From NCBI GenBank assembly GCA_003212375.1, contig QCPY01000008.1, forward strand, positions 1 to 56,711: a stretch of 56,711 nucleotides of DNA, written 5' to 3'. Positions 19,897 through 36,661 of the stretch are shown here, piece by piece; positions within the stretch are counted from its first letter, which is position 1, and each line of letters opens with the position of its first letter. The stretch is from Prochlorococcus sp. AG-442-N17. Its GTDB lineage: Bacteria > Cyanobacteriota > Cyanobacteriia > PCC-6307 > Cyanobiaceae. The notes beneath the pieces are model-generated. The model saw nothing but the letters and a program-made list of their open reading frames with translations. It did not search any database and was not told the DNA's origin. A program made the position numbers and the translations under genes.

Positions 19897-22800
19897 ATGA
19901 CCAGTAGCGCTTTACAGATAGCTAAAACGGCAACTTATCTACCAGATTTAGTTGAAGTACAAAGGGCAAGCTTTAAATGGTTTCTTGAAAAAGGATTAAT
20001 TGAAGAGTTAAAAAGCTTTTCTCCAATTACTGATTACACAGGCAAATTAGAATTACATTTTATTGGTGAAGAATATAGGTTAAAAAGACCTAGACATGAT
20101 GTAGAAGAAGCTAAAAGAAGAGATGCCACATTTGCTTCGCAAATGTATGTAACTTGCAGATTAATAAATAAGGAAACAGGAGAAATTAAAGAGCAAGAGG
20201 TCTTTATTGGTGAATTGCCTTTGATGACAGAAAGAGGAACCTTTATTATAAACGGAGCTGAAAGAGTAATAGTTAATCAAATAGTACGTAGTCCAGGGGT
20301 TTATTTTAAAGATGAAATGGATAAAAATGGGAGGAGGACTTATAACGCCAGCGTGATCCCCAATAGAGGGGCTTGGCTCAAATTTGAGACAGATAAAAAT
20401 AATTTGCTTTATGTAAGAGTCGATAAAACAAGAAAAATTAATGCGCACGTACTTATGAGAGCTATGGGACTCTCAGATAATGATGTTATAGACAAATTGA
20501 GACATCCTGAGTTTTATAAACAAACGATTGATTCAGCAAATGATGAAGGAATAAATTCAGAGGATCAGGCATTGTTGGAACTTTATAAAAAATTGCGACC
20601 AGGCGAACCACCTTCCGTCTCTGGAGGCCAACAACTTCTACATAGTAGATTTTTCGATCCTAAAAGATACGATTTAGGTAGAGTTGGTAGATATAAAATA
20701 AATAATAAATTGAGATTAACTGTTCCAGATCATATTAGAACCCTTACTCACGAAGATGTTCTTACGACAATCGATTATCTCATTAATCTTGAACTTGATA
20801 TTGGAGGAGCAAGTTTAGATGATATTGATCATTTAGGTAATAGAAGAGTTAGATCTGTTGGAGAACTTCTTCAGAACCAAGTTAGAGTTGGTCTTAATCG
20901 ACTGGAAAGGATTATTAAAGAAAGAATGACTGTTGGTGAAACAGATTCTCTTACTCCAGCTCAATTAGTTAATCCCAAACCATTGGTAGCTGCTATCAAA
21001 GAATTTTTTGGATCCAGTCAATTAAGCCAATTTATGGATCAAACAAATCCATTGGCGGAGTTAACACATAAAAGAAGAATTTCAGCATTAGGTCCAGGTG
21101 GGCTTACTCGAGAAAGAGCAGGTTTTGCAGTTAGAGACATTCATCCTTCACATTATGGGAGATTATGCCCTATTGAAACTCCTGAAGGCCCAAATGCAGG
21201 CCTCATAAATTCTCTTGCAACACATGCAAGAGTTAATGAATATGGTTTTATTGAAACTCCTTTTTGGAGAGTAGATAAAGGTAGGGTTCTTAAAGAAAGT
21301 AACCCTGTTTATTTATCAGCAGACTTAGAGGATGAATGTAGGGTTGCACCTGGTGATGTAGCCACCGATAAAAGCGGTAATATTCTCGCAGATTTAATCC
21401 CAGTAAGGTATCGACAAGATTTTGAGAAAGTACCGCCTCATCAAGTTGATTATGTTCAACTTTCTCCTGTACAAGTTATTTCAGTCGCAACTTCTCTCAT
21501 TCCTTTCTTGGAGCATGATGATGCCAATAGAGCATTAATGGGTTCTAATATGCAGCGTCAAGCCGTTCCTTTATTAAGACCTGAACGACCCCTGGTTGGA
21601 ACAGGATTAGAGTCCCAAGTTGCTAGAGACTCAGGCATGGTTCCAATTTCAAAAGTAAACGGAATCGTTTCATATGTTGATGCTAATGAAATAGTTGTAA
21701 AAGATGCAGACGGTAATGAGCATGTTCACTATCTGCAAAAATATCAAAGATCTAATCAAGATACCTGTTTAAACCAAAGACCAATAGTACAAAATGGAGA
21801 CCAAGTTATTTCTGGTCAGGTTCTTGCTGATGGCTCAGCTTGTGAAGGCGGTGAAATAGCTTTAGGACAAAATGTTTTAATTGCTTACATGCCGTGGGAA
21901 GGTTACAACTATGAAGATGCAATTCTTGTAAGTGAAAGGATGGTTACTGATGATCTTTATACGTCAGTGCATATAGAAAAATATGAAATAGAAGCTAGAC
22001 AAACTAAACTAGGTCCTGAAGAAATCACTCGAGAAATTCCTAATATTTCAGAAGAAAGCTTGAACAATCTTGATGAAATGGGAATCATCAGAATAGGTTC
22101 CTTTGTAGAGAGCGGTGATATTCTCGTAGGAAAAGTTACTCCTAAGGGAGAATCAGATCAACCACCTGAAGAAAAACTTTTGAGAGCTATATTTGGCGAA
22201 AAAGCACGTGACGTTAGAGATAATTCACTTAGAGTTCCTAAAACAGAAAAAGGAAGAGTTTTAGATGTTCGTATATACACCAGGGAGCAAGGAGATGAGT
22301 TGCCGCCAGGCGCAAATATGGTAGTAAGAGTTTATGTCGCTCAAAGGAGAAAAATTCAAGTAGGTGACAAGATGGCTGGTAGACATGGCAACAAAGGCAT
22401 TATAAGTAGAATTTTACCTAGAGAGGATATGCCTTATCTACCTGATGGTACTCCAGTGGATATTGTCTTAAATCCTCTAGGTGTTCCTAGTAGAATGAAT
22501 GTAGGACAAGTTTTTGAATTGTTGATGGGCTGGGCAGCTTCAAACTTAAATTGCAGAGTTAAAGTTGTTCCTTTTGATGAGATGTATGGATCTGAAAAAT
22601 CACATCAAACTGTACAAGCATTTTTAAAGGAAGCTTCTAAGCAGGAGGGAAAGGATTGGGTTTATAATCCTGAAGATCCTGGGAAGTTGTTACTCACAGA
22701 TGGAAGAACTGGTGAACCTTTTGATCAACCAGTCGCAGTTGGATATTCTCACTTTCTAAAGCTTGTTCACTTAGTTGATGATAAGATTCATGCTCGATCA

Positions 22801-23190
22801 ACAGGTCCATACTCTCTAGTCACACAGCAGCCTTTGGGTGGTAAAGCTCAACAAGGTGGTCAAAGACTTGGAGAGATGGAAGTATGGGCTTTAGAGGCAT
22901 ATGGTGCAGCTTATACTTTGCAAGAATTGTTAACCGTTAAATCAGATGATATGCAAGGAAGAAATGAAGCATTAAACGCAATAGTTAAAGGCAAACCTAT
23001 ACCTAGACCAGGAACTCCAGAATCATTTAAAGTCCTAATGAGAGAATTGCAATCTTTAGGTCTAGACATCGGTGTATACACAGATGAAGGTAAAGAAGTT
23101 GATTTAATGCAAGATGTAAATCCAAGAAGGAATACTCCTTCGAGGCCAACCTATGAATCTCTGGGAACCTCTGAATATGAGGAAGATTAA
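19897..23190 (+). CDS. rpoB: DNA-directed RNA polymerase subunit beta
   Basis: Second-largest RNA polymerase subunit. At 1097 residues it is the compact cyanobacterial form. Landmarks are [16 protein letters not shown], the fork and rifampicin region ([33 protein letters not shown]), [19 protein letters not shown], the lysine-rich [17 protein letters not shown] near the active site, and the C-terminal [24 protein letters not shown]. The ATG at 19897 gives the [20 protein letters not shown] start. It precedes rpoC1 by 40 bases. Confidence 0.98.
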   Translation: MTSSALQIAKTATYLPDLVEVQRASFKWFLEKGLIEELKSFSPITDYTGKLELHFIGEEYRLKRPRHDVEEAKRRDATFASQMYVTCRLINKETGEIKEQEVFIGELPLMTERGTFIINGAERVIVNQIVRSPGVYFKDEMDKNGRRTYNASVIPNRGAWLKFETDKNNLLYVRVDKTRKINAHVLMRAMGLSDNDVIDKLRHPEFYKQTIDSANDEGINSEDQALLELYKKLRPGEPPSVSGGQQLLHSRFFDPKRYDLGRVGRYKINNKLRLTVPDHIRTLTHEDVLTTIDYLINLELDIGGASLDDIDHLGNRRVRSVGELLQNQVRVGLNRLERIIKERMTVGETDSLTPAQLVNPKPLVAAIKEFFGSSQLSQFMDQTNPLAELTHKRRISALGPGGLTRERAGFAVRDIHPSHYGRLCPIETPEGPNAGLINSLATHARVNEYGFIETPFWRVDKGRVLKESNPVYLSADLEDECRVAPGDVATDKSGNILADLIPVRYRQDFEKVPPHQVDYVQLSPVQVISVATSLIPFLEHDDANRALMGSNMQRQAVPLLRPERPLVGTGLESQVARDSGMVPISKVNGIVSYVDANEIVVKDADGNEHVHYLQKYQRSNQDTCLNQRPIVQNGDQVISGQVLADGSACEGGEIALGQNVLIAYMPWEGYNYEDAILVSERMVTDDLYTSVHIEKYEIEARQTKLGPEEITREIPNISEESLNNLDEMGIIRIGSFVESGDILVGKVTPKGESDQPPEEKLLRAIFGEKARDVRDNSLRVPKTEKGRVLDVRIYTREQGDELPPGANMVVRVYVAQRRKIQVGDKMAGRHGNKGIISRILPREDMPYLPDGTPVDIVLNPLGVPSRMNVGQVFELLMGWAASNLNCRVKVVPFDEMYGSEKSHQTVQAFLKEASKQEGKDWVYNPEDPGKLLLTDGRTGEPFDQPVAVGYSHFLKLVHLVDDKIHARSTGPYSLVTQQPLGGKAQQGGQRLGEMEVWALEAYGAAYTLQELLTVKSDDMQGRNEALNAIVKGKPIPRPGTPESFKVLMRELQSLGLDIGVYTDEGKEVDLMQDVNPRRNTPSRPTYESLGTSEYEED

Positions 23191-23227
23191 ATACTTTATC
23201 GAAACTTTCTAAATTTAAATCACCTAA

Positions 23228-25133
<1,906 letters not shown>

Positions 25134-25138
25134 TCTAG

Positions 25139-29269
<4,131 letters not shown>

Positions 29270-29312
29270 ACTATTATCACTTTAAATTACTAGAATGTTA
29301 TTTTAATTTTGA

Positions 29313-30545
<1,233 letters not shown>

Positions 30546-30611
30546 TCATATTTAAAAATTTTTTAAATTCAACTCAAACGCGTTATTATTGTTTTAATTG
30601 TTTTTTTATCA

Positions 30612-30737
30612 TTGGGTTTTATTAGAACTAAGCTTTTACCTTTTGCAATTGTAAGTTTATTCGGGGTAGCTTTTTTTGCTGTTAGTGCAAGGATCTGGTT
30701 ACCAGGAGATATGATGTCACCTGCTCCGATCAATTGA
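30612..30737 (+). CDS. Probable small membrane protein, unknown function
   Basis: An open frame on the plus strand runs from 30567 to the TGA at 30735 and reads LPFAIVSLFGVAFFAVSARIWLPGD, then MMSPAPIN. The hydrophobic run followed by a charged end looks like a real one- or two-helix membrane protein, and it fills the gap between rlmN and the HEAT-repeat gene, 17 bases before the latter. A TTG at 30612 gives 41 residues. The open frame extends upstream through KRVIIVLIVFLSLGFIRTK but offers only ATT or GTT there, so the true start is unsure. A 69-residue frame on the opposite strand covers the same bases and I take it to be the shadow. Confidence 0.5.
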   Translation: MGFIRTKLLPFAIVSLFGVAFFAVSARIWLPGDMMSPAPIN

Positions 30738-30754
30738 TATTTATTTTTATTTAA

Positions 30755-31525
30755 ATGACTAAAAGAAAAGATATTCAAAATGAAACTTTAGCTGAAATAG
30801 CAATTGATCCTGATATTTTAGCAAAAGAATTATCTGTAGAGCTTGAAGTTGATCCTTTGGAAGAGATTGATAAAGATGGTTTCTCAAAAGGGAATTTAAA
30901 TAAAAATTTAGAATGCGATGAAGCGTTAAAATTGCTCAAGGGTAATAGGGAGCAACGTATACAAGGTTTAAGAGTATTTTGTGAATATAGAGATAAAAGA
31001 TCTTTCCCTCTTTTACTCCCTTTACTTGATCAACCTTGTCCAGTAGAAAGGATGAGTGCTGTATACGCATTGGGCAGAAATCCTTTCCCTAGTGCAGTCG
31101 AAAAATTAGTAAGTTTATTAGAAAAGGACGACAATGCATATGTAAGAAGAGCTACTGCTTGGAGTTTAGCTAACTATGATAATCAAATTGTTTTGAAGCC
31201 ATTAATAAAATCATTAAAAAATGATGTAGCTGCAGTAAGATTATGGTCATCAAGTTCTCTTTCAGAGATTGGAAGTATATCATCTTCTAACGCTCAATTA
31301 GCGGCTGAACAACTTTTAGAAAGTTTAAGAATAGATAATGAACCTATAGTAAGAAGTAATTGTATATGGTCTTTATGTAGATTATTTGAAAAGTTAGATA
31401 ATACATTTCAGGAGAGATTTGTTGATGAATGCACAAAAATTGCTCTTTTTGATAAAGAACCTTCAGTCATGGAAGAAGCAAGAACTACTTTAGATGCTAT
31501 GGGAATGAAAGGTTTTTATAAATAG
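30755..31525 (+). CDS. HEAT-repeat protein
   Basis: The 256 residues have an acidic, probably flexible first ~50 and then a row of helical repeats. The repeats are of the PBS-lyase/HEAT type (VERMSAVYALGRNPFPSAVEKLVSLLEKDDNAYVRRATAWSLANY, then similar units near 145-240). Such proteins act as scaffolds; relatives include bilin lyase subunits CpcE/CpcF and NblB. Prochlorococcus has no normal phycobilisomes, so a lyase role is not a safe guess. Function unknown. It stands between rlmN and the DUF2997 gene, with a 117-base spacer after it. Confidence 0.8.
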   Translation: MTKRKDIQNETLAEIAIDPDILAKELSVELEVDPLEEIDKDGFSKGNLNKNLECDEALKLLKGNREQRIQGLRVFCEYRDKRSFPLLLPLLDQPCPVERMSAVYALGRNPFPSAVEKLVSLLEKDDNAYVRRATAWSLANYDNQIVLKPLIKSLKNDVAAVRLWSSSSLSEIGSISSSNAQLAAEQLLESLRIDNEPIVRSNCIWSLCRLFEKLDNTFQERFVDECTKIALFDKEPSVMEEARTTLDAMGMKGFYK

Positions 31526-31642
31526 AGTTTTGTATTTATTTAGTAATCAAAATAAAATAATATATTTTAATGAACTTGTACCAACTGAAACAATTATTTT
31601 TCGTTATTCTATATAAAGTAAAGTACTAAGTACTAAATTTTA

Positions 31643-31858
31643 ATGCCAAAAAGAACATTAAGATTCAAAATTCATCAAGATGGAAAAGTTGAAGAAACCG
31701 TTGAGGGATTCAATGGTAAAGCATGTAATAGTGCCACCAAAAACGTTGAAAAAGCACTTGGTGTAGTAACAGTCAAAAACAAAACTACTGAGGCATTCAT
31801 CACTAACCAAAGCGAAAAATTAAATCAATTTAACAACGAATCTAATGTCACATTTTAG
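31643..31858 (+). CDS. DUF2997 family protein
   Basis: A 71-residue protein: KRTLRFKIHQDGKVEETVEGFNGKAC is the DUF2997 pattern, with the Gly-x-x-Cys element followed by a helix (TKNVEKALG). The family is short and uncharacterised and is often encoded next to Ycf35 (DUF1257), as here. Its end overlaps the Ycf35 start by 14 bases, which points to coupled translation and a shared task. Confidence 0.85.
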   Translation: MPKRTLRFKIHQDGKVEETVEGFNGKACNSATKNVEKALGVVTVKNKTTEAFITNQSEKLNQFNNESNVTF

Positions 31859-32237
31859 TACTATAAAAACTCAGATCAAAGAAGTAAAACCCTTAATCAA
31901 AGCCTTAAATCAACTTGGTTATGAAATTAATCAAGAACAAAAGTTTGTTAAAGGGTATAGGGGAAAGTTCACTGCTGTAGATATCAGTATGGATTTGCCT
32001 TGCAATACAAAAGTTGGATTCAAATGGGATAATAAGTCAAATTCCTATGAGTTAGTAACTGATCTTGATCTTTGGAATTTTGATATACCAGTAGAAAGAT
32101 TTATATCAAAAATCACCCAAATGTATGCATATCATACAATTATTTTAAAAACTGAAGAGGACGGATATCAAATAGTTGAGCAAAAAAATCAAAATGATGG
32201 GTCAATAGAATTAGTTCTTACTAAATGGGAGAGTTAG
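31845..32237 (+). CDS. ycf35: Ycf35 / DUF1257 family protein
   Basis: The 130 residues begin MSHFSTIKTQIKEVKPLIKALNQLG and continue with VKGYRGKFTAVDISM and YAYHTI, matching Ycf35, a protein encoded in cyanobacteria and some red-lineage plastid genomes. Its function is not known. It sits in a tight plus-strand run: DUF2997 (overlap), ycf35, a ferredoxin three bases on, then an aldo/keto reductase. Confidence 0.85.
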   Translation: MSHFSTIKTQIKEVKPLIKALNQLGYEINQEQKFVKGYRGKFTAVDISMDLPCNTKVGFKWDNKSNSYELVTDLDLWNFDIPVERFISKITQMYAYHTIILKTEEDGYQIVEQKNQNDGSIELVLTKWES

Positions 32238-32240
32238 TAA

Positions 32241-32606
32241 TTGAGTAATAAATCCCTAGAGGAAATAGATATTTTTGATGAAACTAACGATTTAACAGGT
32301 TATGAACCTATCTTGGGTGGAGAACTAACAGAAAAAGCAGTGTGGGTTGATGAAAGTAGATGCATAGGCTGTAGATATTGCGCTCATGTTGCAACTAATA
32401 CTTTTATTATTGATGAAGACTATGGTAGGAGCAGAGCTATTAGACAAGATGGAGATAATTTTGAAACGTTGCAAGAAGCTATTGATACTTGTCCTGTGGA
32501 TTGCATCCATTGGGTTAAATTTGAAAATTTAACAGATTTAGAAAATAGTCTTGATAGGGATATGTTTCAATCTTTAGGTAAACTTCCAAGAATAAATAAG
32601 CATTAA
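32241..32606 (+). CDS. 4Fe-4S ferredoxin-like protein
   Basis: The 121-residue protein carries one ferredoxin cluster site: CIGCRYCAHVATNTF supplies three cysteines and CPVDCIHWV a fourth (and a fifth). An acidic N-terminal extension precedes it (EEIDIFDETNDLTGYEPILGG). This resembles the ferredoxin-like proteins of plants and cyanobacteria found alone or joined to DnaJ domains, and not the PetF 2Fe-2S type. It likely passes electrons to a neighbour, perhaps the aldo/keto reductase six bases downstream; that pairing is inferred from position. The start is TTG at 32241. Confidence 0.85.
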   Translation: MSNKSLEEIDIFDETNDLTGYEPILGGELTEKAVWVDESRCIGCRYCAHVATNTFIIDEDYGRSRAIRQDGDNFETLQEAIDTCPVDCIHWVKFENLTDLENSLDRDMFQSLGKLPRINKH

Positions 32607-32612
32607 TTTCTA

Positions 32613-33812
32613 ATGGAGTTGCCTTGTCGCAGATTTGGCAGAACAAATTTCGAAATGCCTGTTTTGTCTCTAGGAGGAATGAGATTTCAAAAAAGTTGGG
32701 ATGAACTCAAATTTTCTGAGATTTCATTAAATGATCAGAAAAAAGTCGAAAACATTTTGAATCTTGCAAATAAATTTGGTTTTCATCACATAGAGACAGC
32801 TAAATATTATGGTACTTCAGAAATTCAGTTAGGTAATGGTTTTAAAAGTATTAATAAAATTCCAAAAATCATTCAAACAAAAATCCCTCCTAATCGCGAT
32901 CCACTCTTATTCGAAGAAGAACTTCTGAAAAGCTTTGAAAAATTGCAGGTAAAGAAAATTGATTTATTAGCAATACATGGAATAAATACACCTGAACATC
33001 TTCATCAGTCGGTAAGAGATGGAGGTTGTATTGACATTTTAAAAAAATTTCAAAAAGAAAATTTAATAGGCTATATAGGATTTTCCACTCATGGAGAAAC
33101 ATCCCTTATAGAGAAAGCTATATCAACCAATTTCTTTGATTATATTAATTTGCATTGGTATTTTATTAACCAAACAAATTCTAAGGTAATTGATTTGGCT
33201 TATAAATATGATCTTGGGGTTTTTATAATAAGTCCTACTGATAAAGGTGGGCACCTTCACACTCCATCAACGAAAATGATGGAACTTTGTAGTCCTCTTC
33301 ACCCAATAGTATTTAACGATCTTTTTTGCTTACGGAACAAAAATGTTCATACAATCAGTGTTGGGATAGCAAAAGAGAAAGACTTTGATTTGCATCTTGA
33401 AGCTGTTTCTTTATTATCAGAATCTGACTACTTTATTCCTAAGATATTAAACAGGTTACAAGAGGAATCTATAAATTCTTTAAGTTTAGAGTGGTACAAA
33501 AGTTGGGATAAAAATTTACCAAATTGGCAAAATACACCAGGAGGAATAAATATTCCTGTTCTTCTATGGCTATCAAATTTGATGGATTGCTTTGATCTAG
33601 AGGAATTTGCAAGATCTAGATACCAATTACTTGGGAATGGAAGTCATTGGTTCCCTGGGAATAATGCAAATGTGTTAGATGTTGATGTATGTGAAAGTCA
33701 ATTATTTAAAGTTTTAGAAAGGCATATACAGCCTAAAAAGGTTATCTATAAATTAAGAGTTCTAAAAGAAAAGTTTGGGGACAAATCATTATCAAGACTA
33801 TCAAAGAATTAA
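32613..33812 (+). CDS. Aldo/keto reductase family oxidoreductase
   Basis: The 399 residues are longer than a plain aldo/keto reductase (~320). The barrel starts MELPCRRFGRTNFEMPVLSLGGMRFQ, has the catalytic region HIETAKYYGTSE with tyrosine, a lysine in IIQTKIPP and the histidine in LLAIHGIN. The C-terminal ~120 residues form a helical extension, as in the group with an added iron-sulfur domain, but I see no clustered cysteines there. The substrate is unknown. Its stop shares TTAA with the stop of convergent rsmG. Confidence 0.85.
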   Translation: MELPCRRFGRTNFEMPVLSLGGMRFQKSWDELKFSEISLNDQKKVENILNLANKFGFHHIETAKYYGTSEIQLGNGFKSINKIPKIIQTKIPPNRDPLLFEEELLKSFEKLQVKKIDLLAIHGINTPEHLHQSVRDGGCIDILKKFQKENLIGYIGFSTHGETSLIEKAISTNFFDYINLHWYFINQTNSKVIDLAYKYDLGVFIISPTDKGGHLHTPSTKMMELCSPLHPIVFNDLFCLRNKNVHTISVGIAKEKDFDLHLEAVSLLSESDYFIPKILNRLQEESINSLSLEWYKSWDKNLPNWQNTPGGINIPVLLWLSNLMDCFDLEEFARSRYQLLGNGSHWFPGNNANVLDVDVCESQLFKVLERHIQPKKVIYKLRVLKEKFGDKSLSRLSKN

Positions 33813-34528
33813 CCTTCGAGAGGATATTTTTTCGCCTTGCCAATACTTCTGGGATAAATGTTTGGACACAATGTTTTTGGCTCAATAAAAATAGCATTAC
33901 GGATACCTTTTTTTCTGGGAAGAAAATTACTTTTAATTTGTAGGACTTTCCCTTCTAATACCCTTAATGTATTTTCTAAACTTTTATGATCTTTATCCGT
34001 CCATTTCCCACAATATAAAATACCTAATCCATTTGATTTCAGCATTGGTAGCATATATTCTGATACTGTTGAAGGATTACTGACTGCTCTTGCTGTCGCA
34101 ATATTAAAGCTATTCCTGAATGAAGATTGTCGGCCAAGGTTTTCAATACGATCATTTATAACAAATATATTATTTTTAAAATTAATACTTTTGATAATTT
34201 GTTTTAGTACATCTGTTTTTTTTTTAGAAGAATCCACCATATATATTTCTGAATTAGGATGTGTTATCGCATAGGCAAATCCTGGAAAACCACAGCCTGA
34301 TCCAATATCAATAAATTTCTTATTATCAAAATTTTTATTTGAATATTCTTTAAATATCCAAAGACTATCATAGACTTGTGAAATCCAGTAATCGTCTCCT
34401 TCAATTAATCTAGTTAAATTAGTTTTGTAGTTAAATTCTTTAATTTTTATTCGTAATTCTTCAAAAATTATAATTTCCTCTTCAGTTAATAATGTGAGTA
34501 GTTCGTTAGGGATATTTATTTTTGTCAT
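33809..34528 (-). CDS. rsmG: 16S rRNA (guanine527-N7)-methyltransferase
   Basis: Methylates G527 of 16S rRNA with SAM. The 239-residue protein shows the GidB fold: an N-terminal helical part (NLTRLIEGDDYWISQVYDSLWIF), the SAM-binding FIDIGSGCGFPGFAYAI, and ATARAVSNPS. The C-terminal part KKGIRNAIFIEPK is as usual. It is a single gene on the minus strand, convergent with the aldo/keto reductase and divergent from the J-domain gene. Confidence 0.94.
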   Translation of the reverse strand: MTKINIPNELLTLLTEEEIIIFEELRIKIKEFNYKTNLTRLIEGDDYWISQVYDSLWIFKEYSNKNFDNKKFIDIGSGCGFPGFAYAITHPNSEIYMVDSSKKKTDVLKQIIKSINFKNNIFVINDRIENLGRQSSFRNSFNIATARAVSNPSTVSEYMLPMLKSNGLGILYCGKWTDKDHKSLENTLRVLEGKVLQIKSNFLPRKKGIRNAIFIEPKTLCPNIYPRSIGKAKKYPLEG

Positions 34529-34617
34529 TGAGTTTTAAATAGTTATTCTTCACGATGATTAAAAATATTCAATTTTATCAAAATTGATTAGAATATTTTT
34601 AATAATAAAAAAATTTT

Positions 34618-35064
34618 TTGAAAGGCTATATAAATTATTATAAGATTTTAGGGGTTAAAGAAAACGCCTCAAATCATGAATTAAGAAAAGCTTTTTGTAA
34701 ACTTTTAATAGAACTTCATCCTGATACAACTTCCCTTGAATCAGAGGATGCAAAAAATAAATTTCAACAAGTATTAGAGGCATATGAAAATTTAAATAAT
34801 TCTAATTTGAGGAAAGTTTATGATGAAAAATTAAGAGTAAATTCAAAAAAAACAAATAAAACAAATTTAAATGTTTTGAATACTTTAGTAATGGATATTA
34901 AAAATCAGCATTTAGTAGGTAATAGAAGACCATTCTCAAATGGAGAAATGTTCTCATTATTTTTGTTGATTATTATAATTTTTATAAGTTTATTTTTAGC
35001 TATTGTAATAGCTTCTTTTTCTGGTAAAGAATTAGAAACAGTTCCAGTTTGGCTTTTAAGATAA
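34618..35064 (+). CDS. Membrane-anchored J-domain protein
   Basis: A J domain fills residues 5-65: YYKILGVKENASNHELRKAF, the HPD motif at 34-36 that stimulates Hsp70 ATPase, and a helix IV ending VYDEKLR. There is no Gly/Phe or zinc domain, so it is not DnaJ itself. One hydrophobic helix near 107-131 (LFLLIIIIFISLFLAIVIASF) would fix it in a membrane with the J domain probably in the cytoplasm. The start is TTG at 34618, right at the beginning of the J domain. It lies 17 bases before the DUF3143 gene. Confidence 0.88.
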   Translation: MKGYINYYKILGVKENASNHELRKAFCKLLIELHPDTTSLESEDAKNKFQQVLEAYENLNNSNLRKVYDEKLRVNSKKTNKTNLNVLNTLVMDIKNQHLVGNRRPFSNGEMFSLFLLIIIIFISLFLAIVIASFSGKELETVPVWLLR

Positions 35065-35081
35065 TTATTTAAAGAACTTCT

Positions 35082-35339
35082 GTGATTCCATCTGATACCC
35101 CAATTAATCAACATTCACTACAAACATTAGAATTATGGCTAAAAGATATAGGAGCAACTCAAGATATTGATAATCCATCTAAATGGTATTTGTTACTTTC
35201 TAACTGGAACGCAACTATTACTTTTGAACAAGAAGATTTAAGTGTTATTTGGGAGAGTGGAGGAAATTTAACTAAAAGATTATTCTCTTATTGTATTAAT
35301 AGAGGAGATATAGAAAACGCTATTTTACAGGGCCCATAA
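35082..35339 (+). CDS. DUF3143 family protein
   Basis: An 85-residue soluble protein beginning at a GTG: IPSDTPINQHSLQTLELWLKDIGA, then a beta-rich part (WYLLLSNWNATITFEQEDLSVIWE) and a C-terminal helix (TKRLFSYCINRGDIENAI). This is the DUF3143 pattern, confined to cyanobacteria and uncharacterised. It is preceded by the J-domain gene, so the two may act together. Confidence 0.8.
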   Translation: MIPSDTPINQHSLQTLELWLKDIGATQDIDNPSKWYLLLSNWNATITFEQEDLSVIWESGGNLTKRLFSYCINRGDIENAILQGP

Positions 35340-35348
35340 TTTTACATT

Positions 35349-36650
35349 TTAGAGATCGCTTAAAATTTCAAATATAATTTTGTAACTTTTCTCTAATTGA
35401 TTGTCAGTAATACAAAGAGGGGGCAAGAGATAGATGACATTACCAAGAGGTCTAATAAATAACCCTTTTTTTATAGATAAGTCTTTTATCTTTTTACCGA
35501 TATTGTTGAGATATCCTTTACTATTACCAATTTCAATATCAAATGCTGCGATAGTGCCTGTGACTCTTATTTTTTTTACGAATGGTATTTTATTAATTTT
35601 CTTTAAATAGAAAAAGTGCTTTTCCTCAAATGAAAGATATTTAATTGGATCATTTTCTAATAAGTCAAGGCTAGCATTAGCTGCCGCACATCCTAAAGGG
35701 TTTGCAGTGAAGCTATGACCATGCCAAAAAGTTTTTTTTGGAGAATCGCTAATAAAAGCTTGGAAAATCTTTTCTTTAGCTAATGTTATCCCCATAGGTA
35801 GGAATCCTCCCGTTAAACCTTTTGAAATAGAAATTAAATCAGGCATTATATTTGCCTTTTGAAATGCGAAGAGACTGCCACATCTCCCAAATCCAGTTAA
35901 TACTTCATCGGCTATTAATAAAGAATTATTATTTTTTACTACTTCATAAACTTTTTTAATAAATTCAGGCCTTACCATGTTCATGCCGCCTGCTCCCTGT
36001 AATAGTGGTTCGAGGATAACTGCTGCAGTTGGCTTTTTGAGAAGGTGATTTAAAATTGTGATTGCTTTTTTCTCTTTTATTTCTACATTTTCATCATTTA
36101 CCCAAGTTGAAGGCCATGGAGCCCTTTTGACAGGAAACATAAGATTATCAAAATTCTCATTAAATATATTTCGCTCCCCTAAAGCCATTGCTCCAAATGT
36201 ATCACCATGATAAGCTCCATCAAAAGCAATTATTTGGTTTTTTGTTTCACCTTGATTTTGCCAAGATTGATAGGCAATCTTTAAAGCTACTTCTACCGCA
36301 GTAGATCCATTATCTGAAAAAAATAGTCGTTCTAATTTTGTTAAGTTACTGAGTCTTTCTGATAATATCCGAGCCTGTGGATGTAAGAAGTCAGCGAAAA
36401 TAATTTGTTCAAGGGTCTTGGCTTGATGAAAAATAGCATTTGCTATGTAATCGTTACTATGTCCATGCAGAGTAACCCACCAACTACTGATTCCATCAAT
36501 GAGTTCTTTTTTTGGATTTTTAGTATAAATTAAAGCATTTTTTCCATGAGTTACTTCTATTTGGGGGTTGCTATTTGCAATCTGTGTAAAAGGGGGCCAT
36601 ATATTAGGGTGCCAAACTTGATTAGCATTTGTAGAAAATTGAGATTTCAT
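35349..36650 (-). CDS. bioA: Adenosylmethionine-8-amino-7-oxononanoate aminotransferase
   Basis: PLP enzyme that converts KAPA to DAPA with SAM as amino donor, the third-last step in biotin synthesis. It has 433 residues. Class III aminotransferase features are LIDGISSWWVTLHGH, FFSDNGSTAVEVALK, FDGAYHGDTFGAMALG, LIADEVLTGFGRCG and the PLP lysine in SISKGLTGG. It is last in the bioF-bioK-bioC-bioD-bioA run, 11 bases after bioD, and converges on the DUF3143 gene. Confidence 0.96.
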   Translation of the reverse strand: MKSQFSTNANQVWHPNIWPPFTQIANSNPQIEVTHGKNALIYTKNPKKELIDGISSWWVTLHGHSNDYIANAIFHQAKTLEQIIFADFLHPQARILSERLSNLTKLERLFFSDNGSTAVEVALKIAYQSWQNQGETKNQIIAFDGAYHGDTFGAMALGERNIFNENFDNLMFPVKRAPWPSTWVNDENVEIKEKKAITILNHLLKKPTAAVILEPLLQGAGGMNMVRPEFIKKVYEVVKNNNSLLIADEVLTGFGRCGSLFAFQKANIMPDLISISKGLTGGFLPMGITLAKEKIFQAFISDSPKKTFWHGHSFTANPLGCAAANASLDLLENDPIKYLSFEEKHFFYLKKINKIPFVKKIRVTGTIAAFDIEIGNSKGYLNNIGKKIKDLSIKKGLFIRPLGNVIYLLPPLCITDNQLEKSYKIIFEILSDL

Positions 36651-36661
36651 TTATTTTTTTT

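Noticed and set aside
30569-30778. 69-residue minus-strand frame between rlmN and the HEAT-repeat gene
   Set aside because: It overlaps the start of the HEAT-repeat gene and covers a plus-strand frame with a clear membrane-protein pattern in the direction of its neighbours.
31610-31640. Repeated AGTACTA before the DUF2997 gene
   Set aside because: Two seven-base copies only, without wider structure; expected by chance in such DNA.
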